From: DASXIW01 sp036497785
Lineage (GTDB): Bacteria; Pseudomonadota; Alphaproteobacteria; Acetobacterales; Acetobacteraceae
Assembly (NCBI GenBank): GCA_036497785.1
Contig: DASXIW010000277.1
Span: 1-28,597 of the forward strand
Direction of reading: 5' to 3'
Length of the DNA stretch: 28,597 nucleotides
Shown here piece after piece: positions 17,251-26,837 of this stretch. Made by a program: the position numbers and the translations under genes. Below the pieces are notes generated by a model. The model did no database searches. It had not been told where the DNA came from and was given only the letters and a program-made list of their open reading frames with translations. Positions within the stretch are counted from its first letter, which is position 1. Every line of letters begins with the position of its first letter.

Positions 17251-17295
17251 GATAATCGTGAGGCCCTCTCGTGAAGATATGACCAGACAACGAAA

Positions 17296-18585
<1,290 letters not shown>

Positions 18586-18589
18586 GGAA

Positions 18590-19732
18590 TTACTCCGATT
18601 GCAGAGGGATCAGCGAGTCGCCGATCAGGACATGCGTGCAGCGCAGCCGGACGGCTTCGGCTTGCGGATCGAGAATCGAGTCCAGCGCGGCGACGGTCGC
18701 GTAACCCTGGGCGCGCAGACCCGAGCCATCGGCGCCGACGGGCACATAGACGCGCCTGCGGGCCTCGCGCGGCGGGGCGGCGCGCAGTATGGCATCGGGA
18801 TACAGGGTCAAGCCGGTGGCGGGCTCGGACTCGCCGCAGATATAGCGGCCACCACGCCCAAGTTCCTCGTGCCGGCCAGGGGCATAGACCGTCATGCACA
18901 CGCCGGTGTGGTAGCGCAGACCACGGAACTCCACCGGATCGATGGTCAGCTTCAGCGCCGGTGCGCGGGCGTTGATCGCGGCGACTGTGGCGGCGAGCCG
19001 GTATGCCAGCGCACGCGCCCCCGGCGGCAATGCGGCATCGCGCAGGGTCGCCAAGGCGCGGTCGGCAGGGCCGGCGGCAAGCAGCAGATCAATCAGCGTG
19101 CCGGCAAGCGCGCCGCCATGCTCGGCGACGGCGGCGGCATCCTTGCGGTCGAGCGCATGCGCGATGCGGGTGCGCGCCTCGCCCGTGATGCCCGCTTCGG
19201 CCAGCAAGGTCTGCACCAAAGGCGGCATGGTGAGGTCGAAACTCAGCCGGATCAGGCCCAGCGCATGCAGCGCCTCCGCCCCCACGCGCAGGATCTCGGC
19301 ATCGGCTTCCGGGCTGTCATGTCCAATCAGCTCGATGCCGGCCTGGGCGATCTGGCGATCAGGGTCGAGGCCGGTGGGCTGCACGCGCAGGCATTGGCCG
19401 GCATAGGACAGGCGCAGTGGGCGCGCCGCGTGGCCGAGGCGCGTGGTGGCGATGCGGGCAACCTGCGGCGTCATGTCCGCGCGCAGGCCCATCATGCGGC
19501 TGGTGGTGGCGTCCATCAGGCGGAAGGTCTGCTCGGCCATGGCCGCACCCGATCCGGCGAGCAGCGAGTCCTCGAACTCCAGCAGCGGCGGCTTGACGCG
19601 CTGATAGCCATGGGCGGCGAAGGCATCCATCAACACCTCGACCGCCACGGCCTCGGTCTCGGCCTCGGGCGGCAGCAAGTCGCGCAAGCCGGCGGGCAGC
19701 AGCGCGGGATTGGGTGGTGGATCGTCGGTCAT
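18590..19732 (-). CDS. hisZ: ATP phosphoribosyltransferase regulatory subunit
   Basis: HisZ is a catalytically inactive paralogue of histidyl-tRNA synthetase that partners short-form HisG in the first, histidine-inhibited step of histidine synthesis. The 380-residue product shows LPAGLRDLLPPEAETEA near the start, YQRVKPPLLEFEDSLL, MMGLRADMTPQVARIATTRL, LRLSYAGQCLR and IELIGHDSPEADAEIL. The C-terminal anticodon-binding domain of a true HisRS is absent, and the length is that of HisZ, not of HisS. ATG 19732 is preferred; ATG 19762 in frame would add ten non-conserved residues. hisG is not in the window. The hisZ-purA pairing is a recurring alphaproteobacterial arrangement. Confidence 0.94.
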   Translation of the reverse strand: MTDDPPPNPALLPAGLRDLLPPEAETEAVAVEVLMDAFAAHGYQRVKPPLLEFEDSLLAGSGAAMAEQTFRLMDATTSRMMGLRADMTPQVARIATTRLGHAARPLRLSYAGQCLRVQPTGLDPDRQIAQAGIELIGHDSPEADAEILRVGAEALHALGLIRLSFDLTMPPLVQTLLAEAGITGEARTRIAHALDRKDAAAVAEHGGALAGTLIDLLLAAGPADRALATLRDAALPPGARALAYRLAATVAAINARAPALKLTIDPVEFRGLRYHTGVCMTVYAPGRHEELGRGGRYICGESEPATGLTLYPDAILRAAPPREARRRVYVPVGADGSGLRAQGYATVAALDSILDPQAEAVRLRCTHVLIGDSLIPLQSE

Positions 19733-19817
19733 GCGGATCGCTGTCGGAATGGGGACGGGCAAAAAAGGTGGGCGGAAAAAGGCGGCCGGCTATAACACCG
19801 TTGCCGCGCAGACGAAA

Positions 19818-19842
19818 GGAAGGGCGGGCTTGCCCTCCTTCC
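19818..19842 (-). terminator. Imperfect hairpin downstream of ggt
   Basis: GGAAGG and CCTTCC arms with an inner GGGC/GCCC pair lie about 20 bp beyond the ggt stop on the minus strand and upstream of hisZ. A short pyrimidine-rich tract (TTTCG) follows on the minus strand. The position suggests termination of ggt transcription. Confidence 0.45.
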
Positions 19843-19863
19843 ACTGCCGAGTGTCGTCCACCC

Positions 19864-21603
19864 CTAAGCCGGCTTGGTCTCCAGCTCGAAGCGCACGCCC
19901 GGCCGCGCATAACCCCCGCCCAGCCCCACAGCCGTGCCATCCGCGCGCCAGCAGGCGGCGCCGGTCATGCTGCCGTCCACATGGAACTGGATGGCGTTCA
20001 TGCCGCCAGCAATGGTCGGCTTGGGCTCGATATTGTGGCCGCGCGCGATCAAGGCGTCGCGCACGGCCTGGGGAATGGCGTATTCCACCTCCAGGCCATT
20101 GCCCTCGGTCCAGACACGCGGCGCCTCCACCGCCTCCTGCAGGCTCATGCCGTGATCGATCAGGTTCAGCAGCGCCTGCATGACGGAGGGGAAGATGCGC
20201 TTGCCGCCGGGCAAGCCCAGCGCATAGGCGATCTTGCCGCCGCGCAGCACCATGGTCGGCGCCATCGAGGTGGTGACGCGCTTGCCCGGCGCGATGGACT
20301 GGGCATTGTCGGGGCGCGGGTCGAAGTTCGACATATAGTTGTTCGGCACCATGCCTGTGCCGGGCACGATGAAGCGGGCGCCGAACAGGCTGTTGATGGT
20401 CTGGGTGCTGGCGACCACGTTGCCGAAGCGATCGGCCACGGTCAGATGGGTGGTGTGGTTGCTCTGGGCAGGCGAAATGCCCGCGCCCCAGCTCTGGCCG
20501 CGCGCCATGTCGATCTTCGCGCGCCGCTCGGCGGCGTAATCCTTGGATGTAAGCCGCTCGACGGGGACAGCGACGAAATCCGGGTCCGCCGTGCCGGCGG
20601 CGCGATCGGCGAAGGCGATCTTCAGAACCTCCGCGCGCAGATGCAGCGCATCCGCCGTGCCGAAACCAAGGGCGGACAGGTCGTAGCCCTCCAGTATGTT
20701 CAGCATCTGCACGATATGCACGCCGGCGGCCGAAGGCGGCGGCGGGGCCACGACCTCCCATCCCCGGTACTGGCCGCGCACCGGCTCGCGCTCGACCACG
20801 CGGTAATTGGCGATGTCCTCGCGGGAGACGAAGCCGCCCGTGGCCTGCATGCAGGCGGCGACCGCATCGCCCAGCGGGCCGCCATGCAAGGCGGCTTCGC
20901 CTTGCTGGGAGATGAAGGTCAGGGCTTCGGCATAGTCGCCCACCACCAGGCGGCTGCCGGCCGCAAGCGGCAGGCCGTTTGGCAGATAGCGGTTGGCGAT
21001 CAGCCTGTCCTTCGCCAGATCCTCCGCCGCCGACTTGATGCATTCCGCAAGGTAGGAGGTGACGTTGAAGCCGCGCGTGGCCAGCCGGATGGCGGGCTGC
21101 ATGACATCGGCCAGATCCATCGTCCCGAAGCGGCGCAGCGCCAAGCACCAGGCGCGCAGCGAACCAGGAACCGCCACCGCCTTGGGGCCAACCAGGTTCT
21201 CCTGGTCCACCACGTCGAACACATCCGGCCCAGCGCCCGGGATAGAGCGATACATTTCGGCATGGCCTGCGGCCGGCACGGTGCTCATGCCGTCCAGAAC
21301 CATATGCGCGCCTTCCGCCGTGCGGATATGCGCAGTGCCGCCGCCGAGCAGGCCGACCATCATGGGTTCGACCACCGTGAGGGTGAATTGGGCGGTCACC
21401 GCCGCGTCGATGGCGTTGCCTCCCGCGGCGAGGATCTCGGCCCCGGCCGCCGAGGCGATGGGGTGGTTGGTGACGACCATGCCCTGGCTGCCGTGCGCCG
21501 GGTGCTTCTCGCAGGTGAACAGCGTGCCGGCGCGGCCGCGCCAATCGGGTTTCGCGCCGTCCAGCCTATCGACCGCGCAGTCTGTCACATCAAATGAGTT
21601 CAT
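19864..21603 (-). CDS. ggt: Gamma-glutamyltransferase
   Basis: GGT cleaves the gamma-glutamyl bond of glutathione and related peptides, transferring the glutamyl group to water or amino acids. The Ntn-hydrolase precursor self-cleaves before a nucleophilic Thr; here it is Thr384 in NHTTHLTVADRFGNV. Other signatures are GMVVTNHPIASAAGAEIL, GGNAIDAAVTAQFTLTVVEP, MVGLLGGGTAHI, VAVPGSLRAW, APPPPSAAGVHIVQML, KRVTTSMAPTMVLRGG and GLPGGKRIFPSVMQALLNL. The 579-residue length is normal. There is no signal peptide before the conserved core, so unlike the E. coli enzyme it is probably cytoplasmic, as in the YwrD-like branch. A peptide importer operon lies 1.2 kb away on the same strand, but the methyltransferase gene on the other strand lies between them. 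Confidence 0.95.
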   Translation of the reverse strand: MNSFDVTDCAVDRLDGAKPDWRGRAGTLFTCEKHPAHGSQGMVVTNHPIASAAGAEILAAGGNAIDAAVTAQFTLTVVEPMMVGLLGGGTAHIRTAEGAHMVLDGMSTVPAAGHAEMYRSIPGAGPDVFDVVDQENLVGPKAVAVPGSLRAWCLALRRFGTMDLADVMQPAIRLATRGFNVTSYLAECIKSAAEDLAKDRLIANRYLPNGLPLAAGSRLVVGDYAEALTFISQQGEAALHGGPLGDAVAACMQATGGFVSREDIANYRVVEREPVRGQYRGWEVVAPPPPSAAGVHIVQMLNILEGYDLSALGFGTADALHLRAEVLKIAFADRAAGTADPDFVAVPVERLTSKDYAAERRAKIDMARGQSWGAGISPAQSNHTTHLTVADRFGNVVASTQTINSLFGARFIVPGTGMVPNNYMSNFDPRPDNAQSIAPGKRVTTSMAPTMVLRGGKIAYALGLPGGKRIFPSVMQALLNLIDHGMSLQEAVEAPRVWTEGNGLEVEYAIPQAVRDALIARGHNIEPKPTIAGGMNAIQFHVDGSMTGAACWRADGTAVGLGGGYARPGVRFELETKPA

Positions 21604-21732
21604 GGTGCTTCGCCCTGTCTGACGCTCTTTTCCGCAGTGTGCCCGAGAATGCGGCGGCGTCCAGGGGTGGTGCTACTAGGGGAAGCTGTTGACGCGCGCA
21701 CACCGAGGACGGACCCTGCCGCCATTCGCAGC

Positions 21733-21739
21733 AAGGAGG
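21733..21739 (+). promoter_or_regulatory. Ribosome-binding site deciding a TTG start
   Basis: AAGGAGG five bases before TTG 21745 selects this non-ATG start for the methyltransferase over open sequence reaching back to 21637. Confidence 0.7.
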
Positions 21740-21744
21740 CCATC

Positions 21745-22614
21745 TTGTCGGACGCAATTCCGAACGGTGCCGACGCCGGCAATCCGAATAGCCCGCAAAT
21801 TGCCTTCTGGAACAGCCCGACCACCCGCGCTTGGGTGACGTTGCAGGCACGAATGGACGAGCTTTTCGCGGGGCTGACAGAAGTGGCGCTGGACCATGCG
21901 GCGCCGCGCCCCGGCGAGACGGTGCTGGATATCGGCTGTGGCTGCGGCGACACGGTGCTGCGACTCGCTGAGCGTGTGGGTCCGGCAGGGCATGTGCTGG
22001 GCGTGGATGTCTCCGAGCCCATGCTGGCGCGGGCCCAGCAGCGCGTGACCGAGGCGGGATACGGTCAGGCCAGGCTGCGCCTCGCGGATGTCTCTGCCGC
22101 CAATCTGGGAACCGGCGTGTTCGACCTCGCCTTCTCGCGCTTCGGCGTCATGTTCTTCTTCAACCCGGTCGAAGCCTTCACCAATCTGCGCCATGCCCTG
22201 AAACCATCGGGCCGGCTGGTCTTCGCCTGCTTCCGGCCAATGGCGGAAAACACCTGGGTGACCGTGCCCCAAGCCGCCGGCCTGGGGCTGTTCCCCCCTG
22301 CTCCGCCACCGGGACCGGAAGACCCCGGACAATTCGCCTTCGGCGATCCCGCCCGGGTGCGGCGCATCCTGGAAGGCGCCGGATTCCGCGACCTAACCTT
22401 CACCCCACACAATCCGGCGATGCGCCTGGGCGACACGGCGGCGCAAGCGGCAGCGATATCGACACAGATCGGCGCCTATGCGCGGGCGCTGGCCGAGGCG
22501 CCGGAGCAGCTTCCCGCGCTGATGGCGGCCCTGACGGCGGCCTATGCGGCGCATGAGGGGCCGGAAGGAGTGGTCTTGCCGGGGGCGATCTGGTTGGTGT
22601 CGGCGCGGGCTTAA
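21745..22614 (+). CDS. Class I SAM-dependent methyltransferase
   Basis: A 289-residue methyltransferase of the UbiE/type 11 kind. The SAM-binding motif I is VLDIGCGCGDTVLRLAE, followed by VLGVDVSEPMLARAQQRV (acidic residue of motif II), LRLADVSAANL and FDLAFSRFGVMFF (post-II motif), then ALKPSGRLVFACFRP. The first 25 residues (SPQIAFWNSPTTRAWVTLQ) match a subgroup whose members begin with QxxxWNxxxGxxW; substrate is unknown, and a small-molecule target is likely. The start is TTG, supported by a strong ribosome-binding site. The gene stands alone between oppositely oriented ggt and the convergent transporter operon; it is separated from the latter by an inverted-repeat element. Confidence 0.88.
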   Translation: MSDAIPNGADAGNPNSPQIAFWNSPTTRAWVTLQARMDELFAGLTEVALDHAAPRPGETVLDIGCGCGDTVLRLAERVGPAGHVLGVDVSEPMLARAQQRVTEAGYGQARLRLADVSAANLGTGVFDLAFSRFGVMFFFNPVEAFTNLRHALKPSGRLVFACFRPMAENTWVTVPQAAGLGLFPPAPPPGPEDPGQFAFGDPARVRRILEGAGFRDLTFTPHNPAMRLGDTAAQAAAISTQIGAYARALAEAPEQLPALMAALTAAYAAHEGPEGVVLPGAIWLVSARA

Positions 22615-22854
22615 GAAAGGAAGGCCAGGGCTCTGCCCTGGACCCGCTCAAGGCAGAGCCTTGAGAATCCATTACTTTCTTGGCTGGGGCGAAGCCCAGA
22701 TTTCTCGGCACCAGACGGGAGCTGCGGATGATTGCCTGCGGCGCAAGCAAGAAAATCGATATCAACCGAAGGCCGCCACCACAGCCGAGAAAGTCCAGGA
22801 TTGTTAGGGCTCCGCCTTAACCGGGTCGAGGGCAGAGCCCTCGCCTTTCTTACC
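22615..22854. repeat. Two inverted copies of a double-hairpin repeat, probable bidirectional terminator
   Basis: The left copy (about 22615-22690) has hairpins CCAGGGC-TCT-GCCCTGG at 22625-22641 and CTCAAGGC-AGA-GCCTTGAG at 22647-22665. The right copy (about 22786-22854) is its reverse complement in outline: GTTAGGGC-TCC-GCCTTAAC at 22803-22821 and CGAGGGC-AGA-GCCCTCG at 22827-22843. The similarity continues inward: CTTTCTTGGCTGGGG (22676-22690) matches the reverse complement of CCACAGCCGAGAAAG with two mismatches. About 95 bp of ordinary sequence lies between the copies. The hairpins directly follow the stop codons of the convergent methyltransferase and permease genes. GGGCTCTGCCC-type repeats of this look are frequent in Acetobacteraceae intergenic regions, from memory. 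Confidence 0.75.
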
Positions 22855-23796
22855 TTACCTGTCCGACCGCGGATCAAACGCATGCTGCAACCCGTCGCCC
22901 AGGAAATTCACCGCGATGACCGTGACGAAGATCAGCAGCCCGGGATACACCGCCAGACCGGGCGCGCTGGTGACCAGTTCCTGGGCATTGTTCAACATGT
23001 TGCCCCAGCTTGGCGTCGGCGGGACGATGCCGAAGCCGAGGAAGCTGAGCACTGATTCGAACAGGATGACACGGCCGACGGTCAGCGTGAACGCCACGAT
23101 GATCGGGGTGGCCACGTTCGGAAGGATATGGGCGGGCATCACGTAGAACGGCCCGGCGCCGCTGGCCCGTGCGGCGCGGACGAAGTCGCGTTCCTTGATC
23201 GACAGCGTGGCGGCGCGGACCAGCCGGGCGATGGAGGTCCAGTCCACGATGGAGATGATGATAACGATTCGCCAGAAGCCGGCCGCGCCCGAATGGGCGA
23301 ATTCCTGGGAGAAGCCGAGCTTGGTGAGGTCGATGGCGCCCAGCACGATCAGCAGCGGCAGCAATGGCAGGGCGATCATGCCATCAGTGAAGCGCATCAG
23401 GATCGCGTCGGTGCGGCCGCCGAAATAGCCGGAAATCACGCCGACAATGAGGCCGATCGTGCCGCCGACCACGGTGGCGAGCAGACCGACGAGGAGGGAA
23501 ATCTGGCCGCCGATCATCAGGCGCAGCAACTCGTCTCGCCCGCCATCGTCGGTGCCGAGCCAATGCTGGGCCGAGGGCGGATCGAAGCGGGAGAGCAGGT
23601 CGGTGGCATCCGGGTCCATGCCGGTGATCCATTGCAGCGGGTAGGCGGCAAGGACAAACAGCACGAGCAGGACCAGCACGACGAGGCTGGCCATGGCGGC
23701 GCGGTGATGGACAAAGCGGCGCCAGCGCAGGCGCCAGACGCCGATCGCGGCTTCGGTCTGCGGCGCGATGGCAGCGGTGACGTCGGACGTGCTCAT
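22855..23796 (-). CDS. Peptide/nickel-type ABC importer permease (DppC/OppC-like)
   Basis: A 313-residue inner-membrane permease, last gene of the importer operon. An N-terminal cytoplasmic part is followed by helix 1 (AAMASLVVLVLLVLFVLAAY), a periplasmic stretch with HWLGTDDGGRDELLRLMIGG typical of DppC/OppC proteins, and five further helices. The cytoplasmic EAA loop that contacts the ATPases is seen as FVRAARASGAGPFYVMPAHI followed by LPN. The C-terminal segment FLGFGIVPPTPSWGNML and FLGDGLQHAFDPR is canonical. The start overlaps the upstream permease stop by 4 bp (ATGA). Whether the substrate is a dipeptide, oligopeptide or another compound cannot be read from this subunit. Confidence 0.93.
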   Translation of the reverse strand: MSTSDVTAAIAPQTEAAIGVWRLRWRRFVHHRAAMASLVVLVLLVLFVLAAYPLQWITGMDPDATDLLSRFDPPSAQHWLGTDDGGRDELLRLMIGGQISLLVGLLATVVGGTIGLIVGVISGYFGGRTDAILMRFTDGMIALPLLPLLIVLGAIDLTKLGFSQEFAHSGAAGFWRIVIIISIVDWTSIARLVRAATLSIKERDFVRAARASGAGPFYVMPAHILPNVATPIIVAFTLTVGRVILFESVLSFLGFGIVPPTPSWGNMLNNAQELVTSAPGLAVYPGLLIFVTVIAVNFLGDGLQHAFDPRSDR

Positions 23797-24746
23797 GCCA
23801 CCGAAATCCGCGGATCGAGCCAGCCATAGGCAAGGTCGGCGAGCAGGTTGCTCAGCAGCGTGACCAGCGTGGCGAAAAGCAGGCCGGTGAGGGCGAGGTT
23901 GAAATCATTGGCCAGAATGGCGTCATAGATCATCTTGCCCATACCGGGTTGGGCGAACATCGTCTCGGTGAGCAGCGCGCCGTTGAACAACGTCCCGAAG
24001 CTGAGAGCCATGACGGTGACAACCGGGATCAGCGCGTTGCGGAAGGCGTGGATCAACACCACCCGGTACTCGCTGGCGCCCTTCGCGCGGGCGGTGCGGA
24101 CGAGATCCATGCGCAGCACCTCGATCATGCTGGCGCGGACATAGCGGATGAAGCCGCCGGTATTGGCGAGCGCCAGGGTGGTAACGGGCATGATGAGGTG
24201 GCGGGCCTGATCGGCGAAGCTACCATCGTCGATATTGGCGACGCCGCTGGCCGGGAACCAGTGCAGGTTGACCGAGAAGACCAGGATCATCATCAGCGCC
24301 AGCCAGAACACGGGCACCGAGATGCCGGCGAAGGCGACAAGGTTGATCAGGCTGTCCAGCCACCCGCCGGGCCGCAACGCGGCGATGATGCCCAGCACGA
24401 AGGAAAGAATCACGCTGACCACGAAGCTGACGATCATCAGCTTGCAGGTTTGCGCCAGCGCCGGCGCCAGCACTGCCAAGACCGGCATGGAATAGCTGCG
24501 GGAAAAGCCGAAATCGCCGGTAAGGGCCGCGAGCAGCCAGTGCCAGTAGCGCAGCATGAGCGGCTGATCCAGGCCGTACAGCTCCCGCAGATGGGCGATC
24601 ACTTCGGGCGTGGCGCCGGGGTTGCTGGCGATCATGATGTCCAGCGGGTCGCCGGGCATGAGGCCGATCAGGCTGTAGATGACCACGGACATGACCAGGA
24701 GCACGGCCAGGGCCTGGAGCAGGCGGCGGAGGATGTAGCGTGTCAT
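23793..24746 (-). CDS. Peptide/nickel-type ABC importer permease (DppB/OppB-like)
   Basis: A 317-residue permease that forms the channel with the DppC-like subunit. It begins with the family start RYILRRLLQALAVLLVMSVV and LIGLMPGDPLDIM, continues with LRELYGLDQPLMLRYWHWL and the signature GDFGFSRSYSMPV, then ISVPVFWLALMMILVFSV. The EAA loop is VRTARAKGASEYRVVLIHAF followed by RNALIPVV. The last conserved part, FAQPGMGKMIYDAI followed by LANDFNL, and LADLAYGWLDPRIS are typical. Six helices can be drawn. The gene is 10 bp behind the ATPase gene and overlaps the next permease by 4 bp. Confidence 0.94.
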   Translation of the reverse strand: MTRYILRRLLQALAVLLVMSVVIYSLIGLMPGDPLDIMIASNPGATPEVIAHLRELYGLDQPLMLRYWHWLLAALTGDFGFSRSYSMPVLAVLAPALAQTCKLMIVSFVVSVILSFVLGIIAALRPGGWLDSLINLVAFAGISVPVFWLALMMILVFSVNLHWFPASGVANIDDGSFADQARHLIMPVTTLALANTGGFIRYVRASMIEVLRMDLVRTARAKGASEYRVVLIHAFRNALIPVVTVMALSFGTLFNGALLTETMFAQPGMGKMIYDAILANDFNLALTGLLFATLVTLLSNLLADLAYGWLDPRISVA

Positions 24747-24756
24747 GGCCGCCCCC

Positions 24757-25719
24757 TTAATCCTTGAAATGGCAGGCGGATAGCTGGGCAGCGCGGCCAG
24801 GTGCGGGTTCCAGCGCCGGCGCCTCGCTTCGGCAGATCGCCTGCGCTTTGGGGCAGCGCGGGTGAAACACGCAACCGGGCGGCGGGTTGAGCGGGCTGGG
24901 CATCTCGCCCTTGATGGTGCGGCCGCGCTGGCGGCGGCGGCCGATGCGCGGCACGGCCTCCAGCAGGGCTTGGGTATAGGGGTGGGACGGCGTGTCGAAC
25001 AGCTCCGCGCGCGGGGCGATTTCGACGAGGCGGCCGAGATAAAGCACGGCGACGCGATCGACCAGATGATTCACCACGGCGAGGTCGTGGCTGATGAACA
25101 GATAAGAAAGGTGCAGCCGTTCCTGCAGCTCCTTCATCAGGTTCAGCACCTGGGACTGGATGGAGACGTCCAGCGCCGAGAGCGGCTCGTCGGCGACGAT
25201 GAGGGCCGGGTTCGGCGCCAAAGCGCGGGCGATCGCAATGCGCTGGCGCTGGCCGCCGGAGAATTCATGGGGGTAGCGGTTGAGCGCGTCGAGCGGCAGG
25301 CCGACCTGGCCGACCAGCTCGACGGCGCGGGCACGGCGTTCGGTCGGGGTGCCGATCTTCTGGATCAGCAGCGGCTCGGCGATGATGGCCGAGACCGGCA
25401 TGCGCGGATCGAGCGCGCCGAACGGGTCCTGAAACACGATCTGGATGTCGCTGCGGGCGGCGCGCCAGCCGGAGGAATCGAGCTTGCGGCCACGAAAGCG
25501 CAGCGTGCCGGCGGTGGGCGCCTGCAGCCCGGCGACAACATTGCCGAGGGTGGATTTGCCACTCCCGCTCTCGCCCACCAGTGCCAGGGTTTCGCCCTGG
25601 GCGATGGCGAAGCTGACATTTTCGGCGGCGCGCAGCATGCGCGGCGGACCGCCCAGGAAGCCGCCGCCGCCAAGGTTGAAATGGACGCTGACGCCGTCCA
25701 GCGCGATCAGCTCGCTCAT
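24757..25719 (-). CDS. Peptide ABC importer ATP-binding protein (DppF/OppF-like)
   Basis: A 320-residue cytoplasmic ATPase that powers the importer with its DppD-like partner. Motifs: Walker A GESGSGKST, Q-loop IVFQDPFGALDPRM, signature FSGGQRQRIAIARAL, Walker B ALIVADEPLSALD, and the H-loop FISHDLAVV. The C-terminal oligopeptide-transporter extension has HPYTQALLEAVP and the Cys cluster CVFHPRCPKAQAIC, which in related transporters binds an iron-sulfur cluster or stabilises the fold. A Gly-rich insertion near the N-terminus (NLGGGGFLGGPPRMLRA) is characteristic of the OppF branch. The start overlaps the upstream ATPase stop by 4 bp. Confidence 0.94.
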   Translation of the reverse strand: MSELIALDGVSVHFNLGGGGFLGGPPRMLRAAENVSFAIAQGETLALVGESGSGKSTLGNVVAGLQAPTAGTLRFRGRKLDSSGWRAARSDIQIVFQDPFGALDPRMPVSAIIAEPLLIQKIGTPTERRARAVELVGQVGLPLDALNRYPHEFSGGQRQRIAIARALAPNPALIVADEPLSALDVSIQSQVLNLMKELQERLHLSYLFISHDLAVVNHLVDRVAVLYLGRLVEIAPRAELFDTPSHPYTQALLEAVPRIGRRRQRGRTIKGEMPSPLNPPPGCVFHPRCPKAQAICRSEAPALEPAPGRAAQLSACHFKD

Positions 25720-26681
25720 TGGCGCGCCTTGAAGCAGGCCACGAAATGGCCGGGCTCCAGCTCCTCGGCCGGCGGCTCGGCCACGCGGCAGCCGGCATCG
25801 GCGCGCGGGCAGCGATCGGCGAAACGGCAGCCTTTCACGCTGTCATCCAGATCCGGCACGCCGCCGGCGATGACGGGCAGGCGATCGACGCGGTGGCCAG
25901 GGTCCGGCAGCGTGGCGATCAGGCCCTTTGTGTAGGGATGCAGCGGATTGGCGAAAATCTCCTCGGACGGGGCGCTCTCAACGATGCGTCCGGCATACAT
26001 CACGATGATGTCGTGCGCGACCTCGGACACCACGGCGAGGTTGTGGCTGATGAACTGGATCGCCATGCCGATGCGGTCCTGCAAATCCTGCATCAGGTCG
26101 ATGATCTGCGCCTGGATGGTAACGTCCAGCGCCGTGGTCGGTTCGTCCGCCACCAGCAAAGCGGGTTCGCAGGCCAGCGCCATGGCGATCATGGCGCGCT
26201 GGCGCATGCCGCCGGAAAGCTGGTGAGGATAGGCACGGGCCCGCTCCCGCGGGGAGTTGATGCCGACTGCCTCCAGCATGCCGACGGCGTTATCCTCGGC
26301 ATCCTTCCAGGAGACGCCCTTGTGGAGCACTTGCACCTCGGCGATCTGACGCCCGACCGGCATGACCGGGTTGAGCGCGGTCATCGGTTCCTGAAACACC
26401 ATGGCGATGCGCCCGCCGCGCAAAGCGCGCCATTCCGCGGGAGACTGGCCGATAATATCGCTGCCAGCGAAGCGGATGGCGCCTTCCACCCGTCCCGGCG
26501 CGGGCACCAGGCCCAATAGCGCGAGCGCGGTCATGGATTTGCCGCAGCCGGATTCACCGACCACACCCAGCGTGCGCCCGGCCCCAAGCGAATAGCCGAT
26601 ACCTGCGACAACGTGGCGCACGCCGCCGGCGCGCGGGAAGCCGACCCGCAGGCCGGAAACGTCAAGCAGCGGCGCCGTCAT
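25716..26681 (-). CDS. Peptide ABC importer ATP-binding protein (DppD/OppD-like)
   Basis: A 321-residue ATPase of the same importer. Motifs: Walker A GESGCGKSMTALAL, Q-loop MVFQEPMTALNPVMPVG, signature LSGGMRQRAMIAMAL, Walker B ALLVADEPTTALDVT, H-loop FISHNLAVV. The C-terminal part has HPYTKGLIATLPD and the Cys cluster GCRFADRCPRADAGC. ATG 26681 is chosen because the ABC domain begins directly (LLDVSGLRVGF); the frame is open back to 26765 without conserved sequence. It follows the substrate-binding protein gene after about 155 bp that contain a hairpin. Confidence 0.94.
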   Translation of the reverse strand: MTAPLLDVSGLRVGFPRAGGVRHVVAGIGYSLGAGRTLGVVGESGCGKSMTALALLGLVPAPGRVEGAIRFAGSDIIGQSPAEWRALRGGRIAMVFQEPMTALNPVMPVGRQIAEVQVLHKGVSWKDAEDNAVGMLEAVGINSPRERARAYPHQLSGGMRQRAMIAMALACEPALLVADEPTTALDVTIQAQIIDLMQDLQDRIGMAIQFISHNLAVVSEVAHDIIVMYAGRIVESAPSEEIFANPLHPYTKGLIATLPDPGHRVDRLPVIAGGVPDLDDSVKGCRFADRCPRADAGCRVAEPPAEELEPGHFVACFKARQ

Positions 26682-26781
26682 CGCGTGGCGGCCGCCGTGG
26701 CACGAAAATCCATCCCCAATATCGCTCCTACCGCCCGGCCCTGAGGCGCGTGCAATGCAACACACGCGCCATAAGACGGAC

Positions 26782-26813
26782 GAATGGCCCCGTCCAGAGG
26801 GACGAGGCCATTC
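26782..26813 (-). terminator. Intercistronic hairpin between the binding-protein and ATPase genes
   Basis: Arms GAATGGCC (26782-26789) and GGCCATTC (26806-26813) are perfect complements, and CGTCC/GGACG extends the stem inside. There is no U-run. It lies about 25 bp after the stop of the binding-protein gene. In importer operons such hairpins usually protect the upstream message and lower expression of downstream genes; that role is inferred here. Confidence 0.6.
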
Positions 26814-26837
26814 ACTGTTCAGCCGAAGGCTTTATTT

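Noticed and set aside
19714..21597. Very long open frame (627 codons) on the plus strand antisense to ggt
   Set aside because: Its translation is His/Gly/Arg-rich with no family motif, while the minus strand carries a complete gamma-glutamyltransferase with its nucleophilic Thr. High GC third positions explain the open shadow frame.
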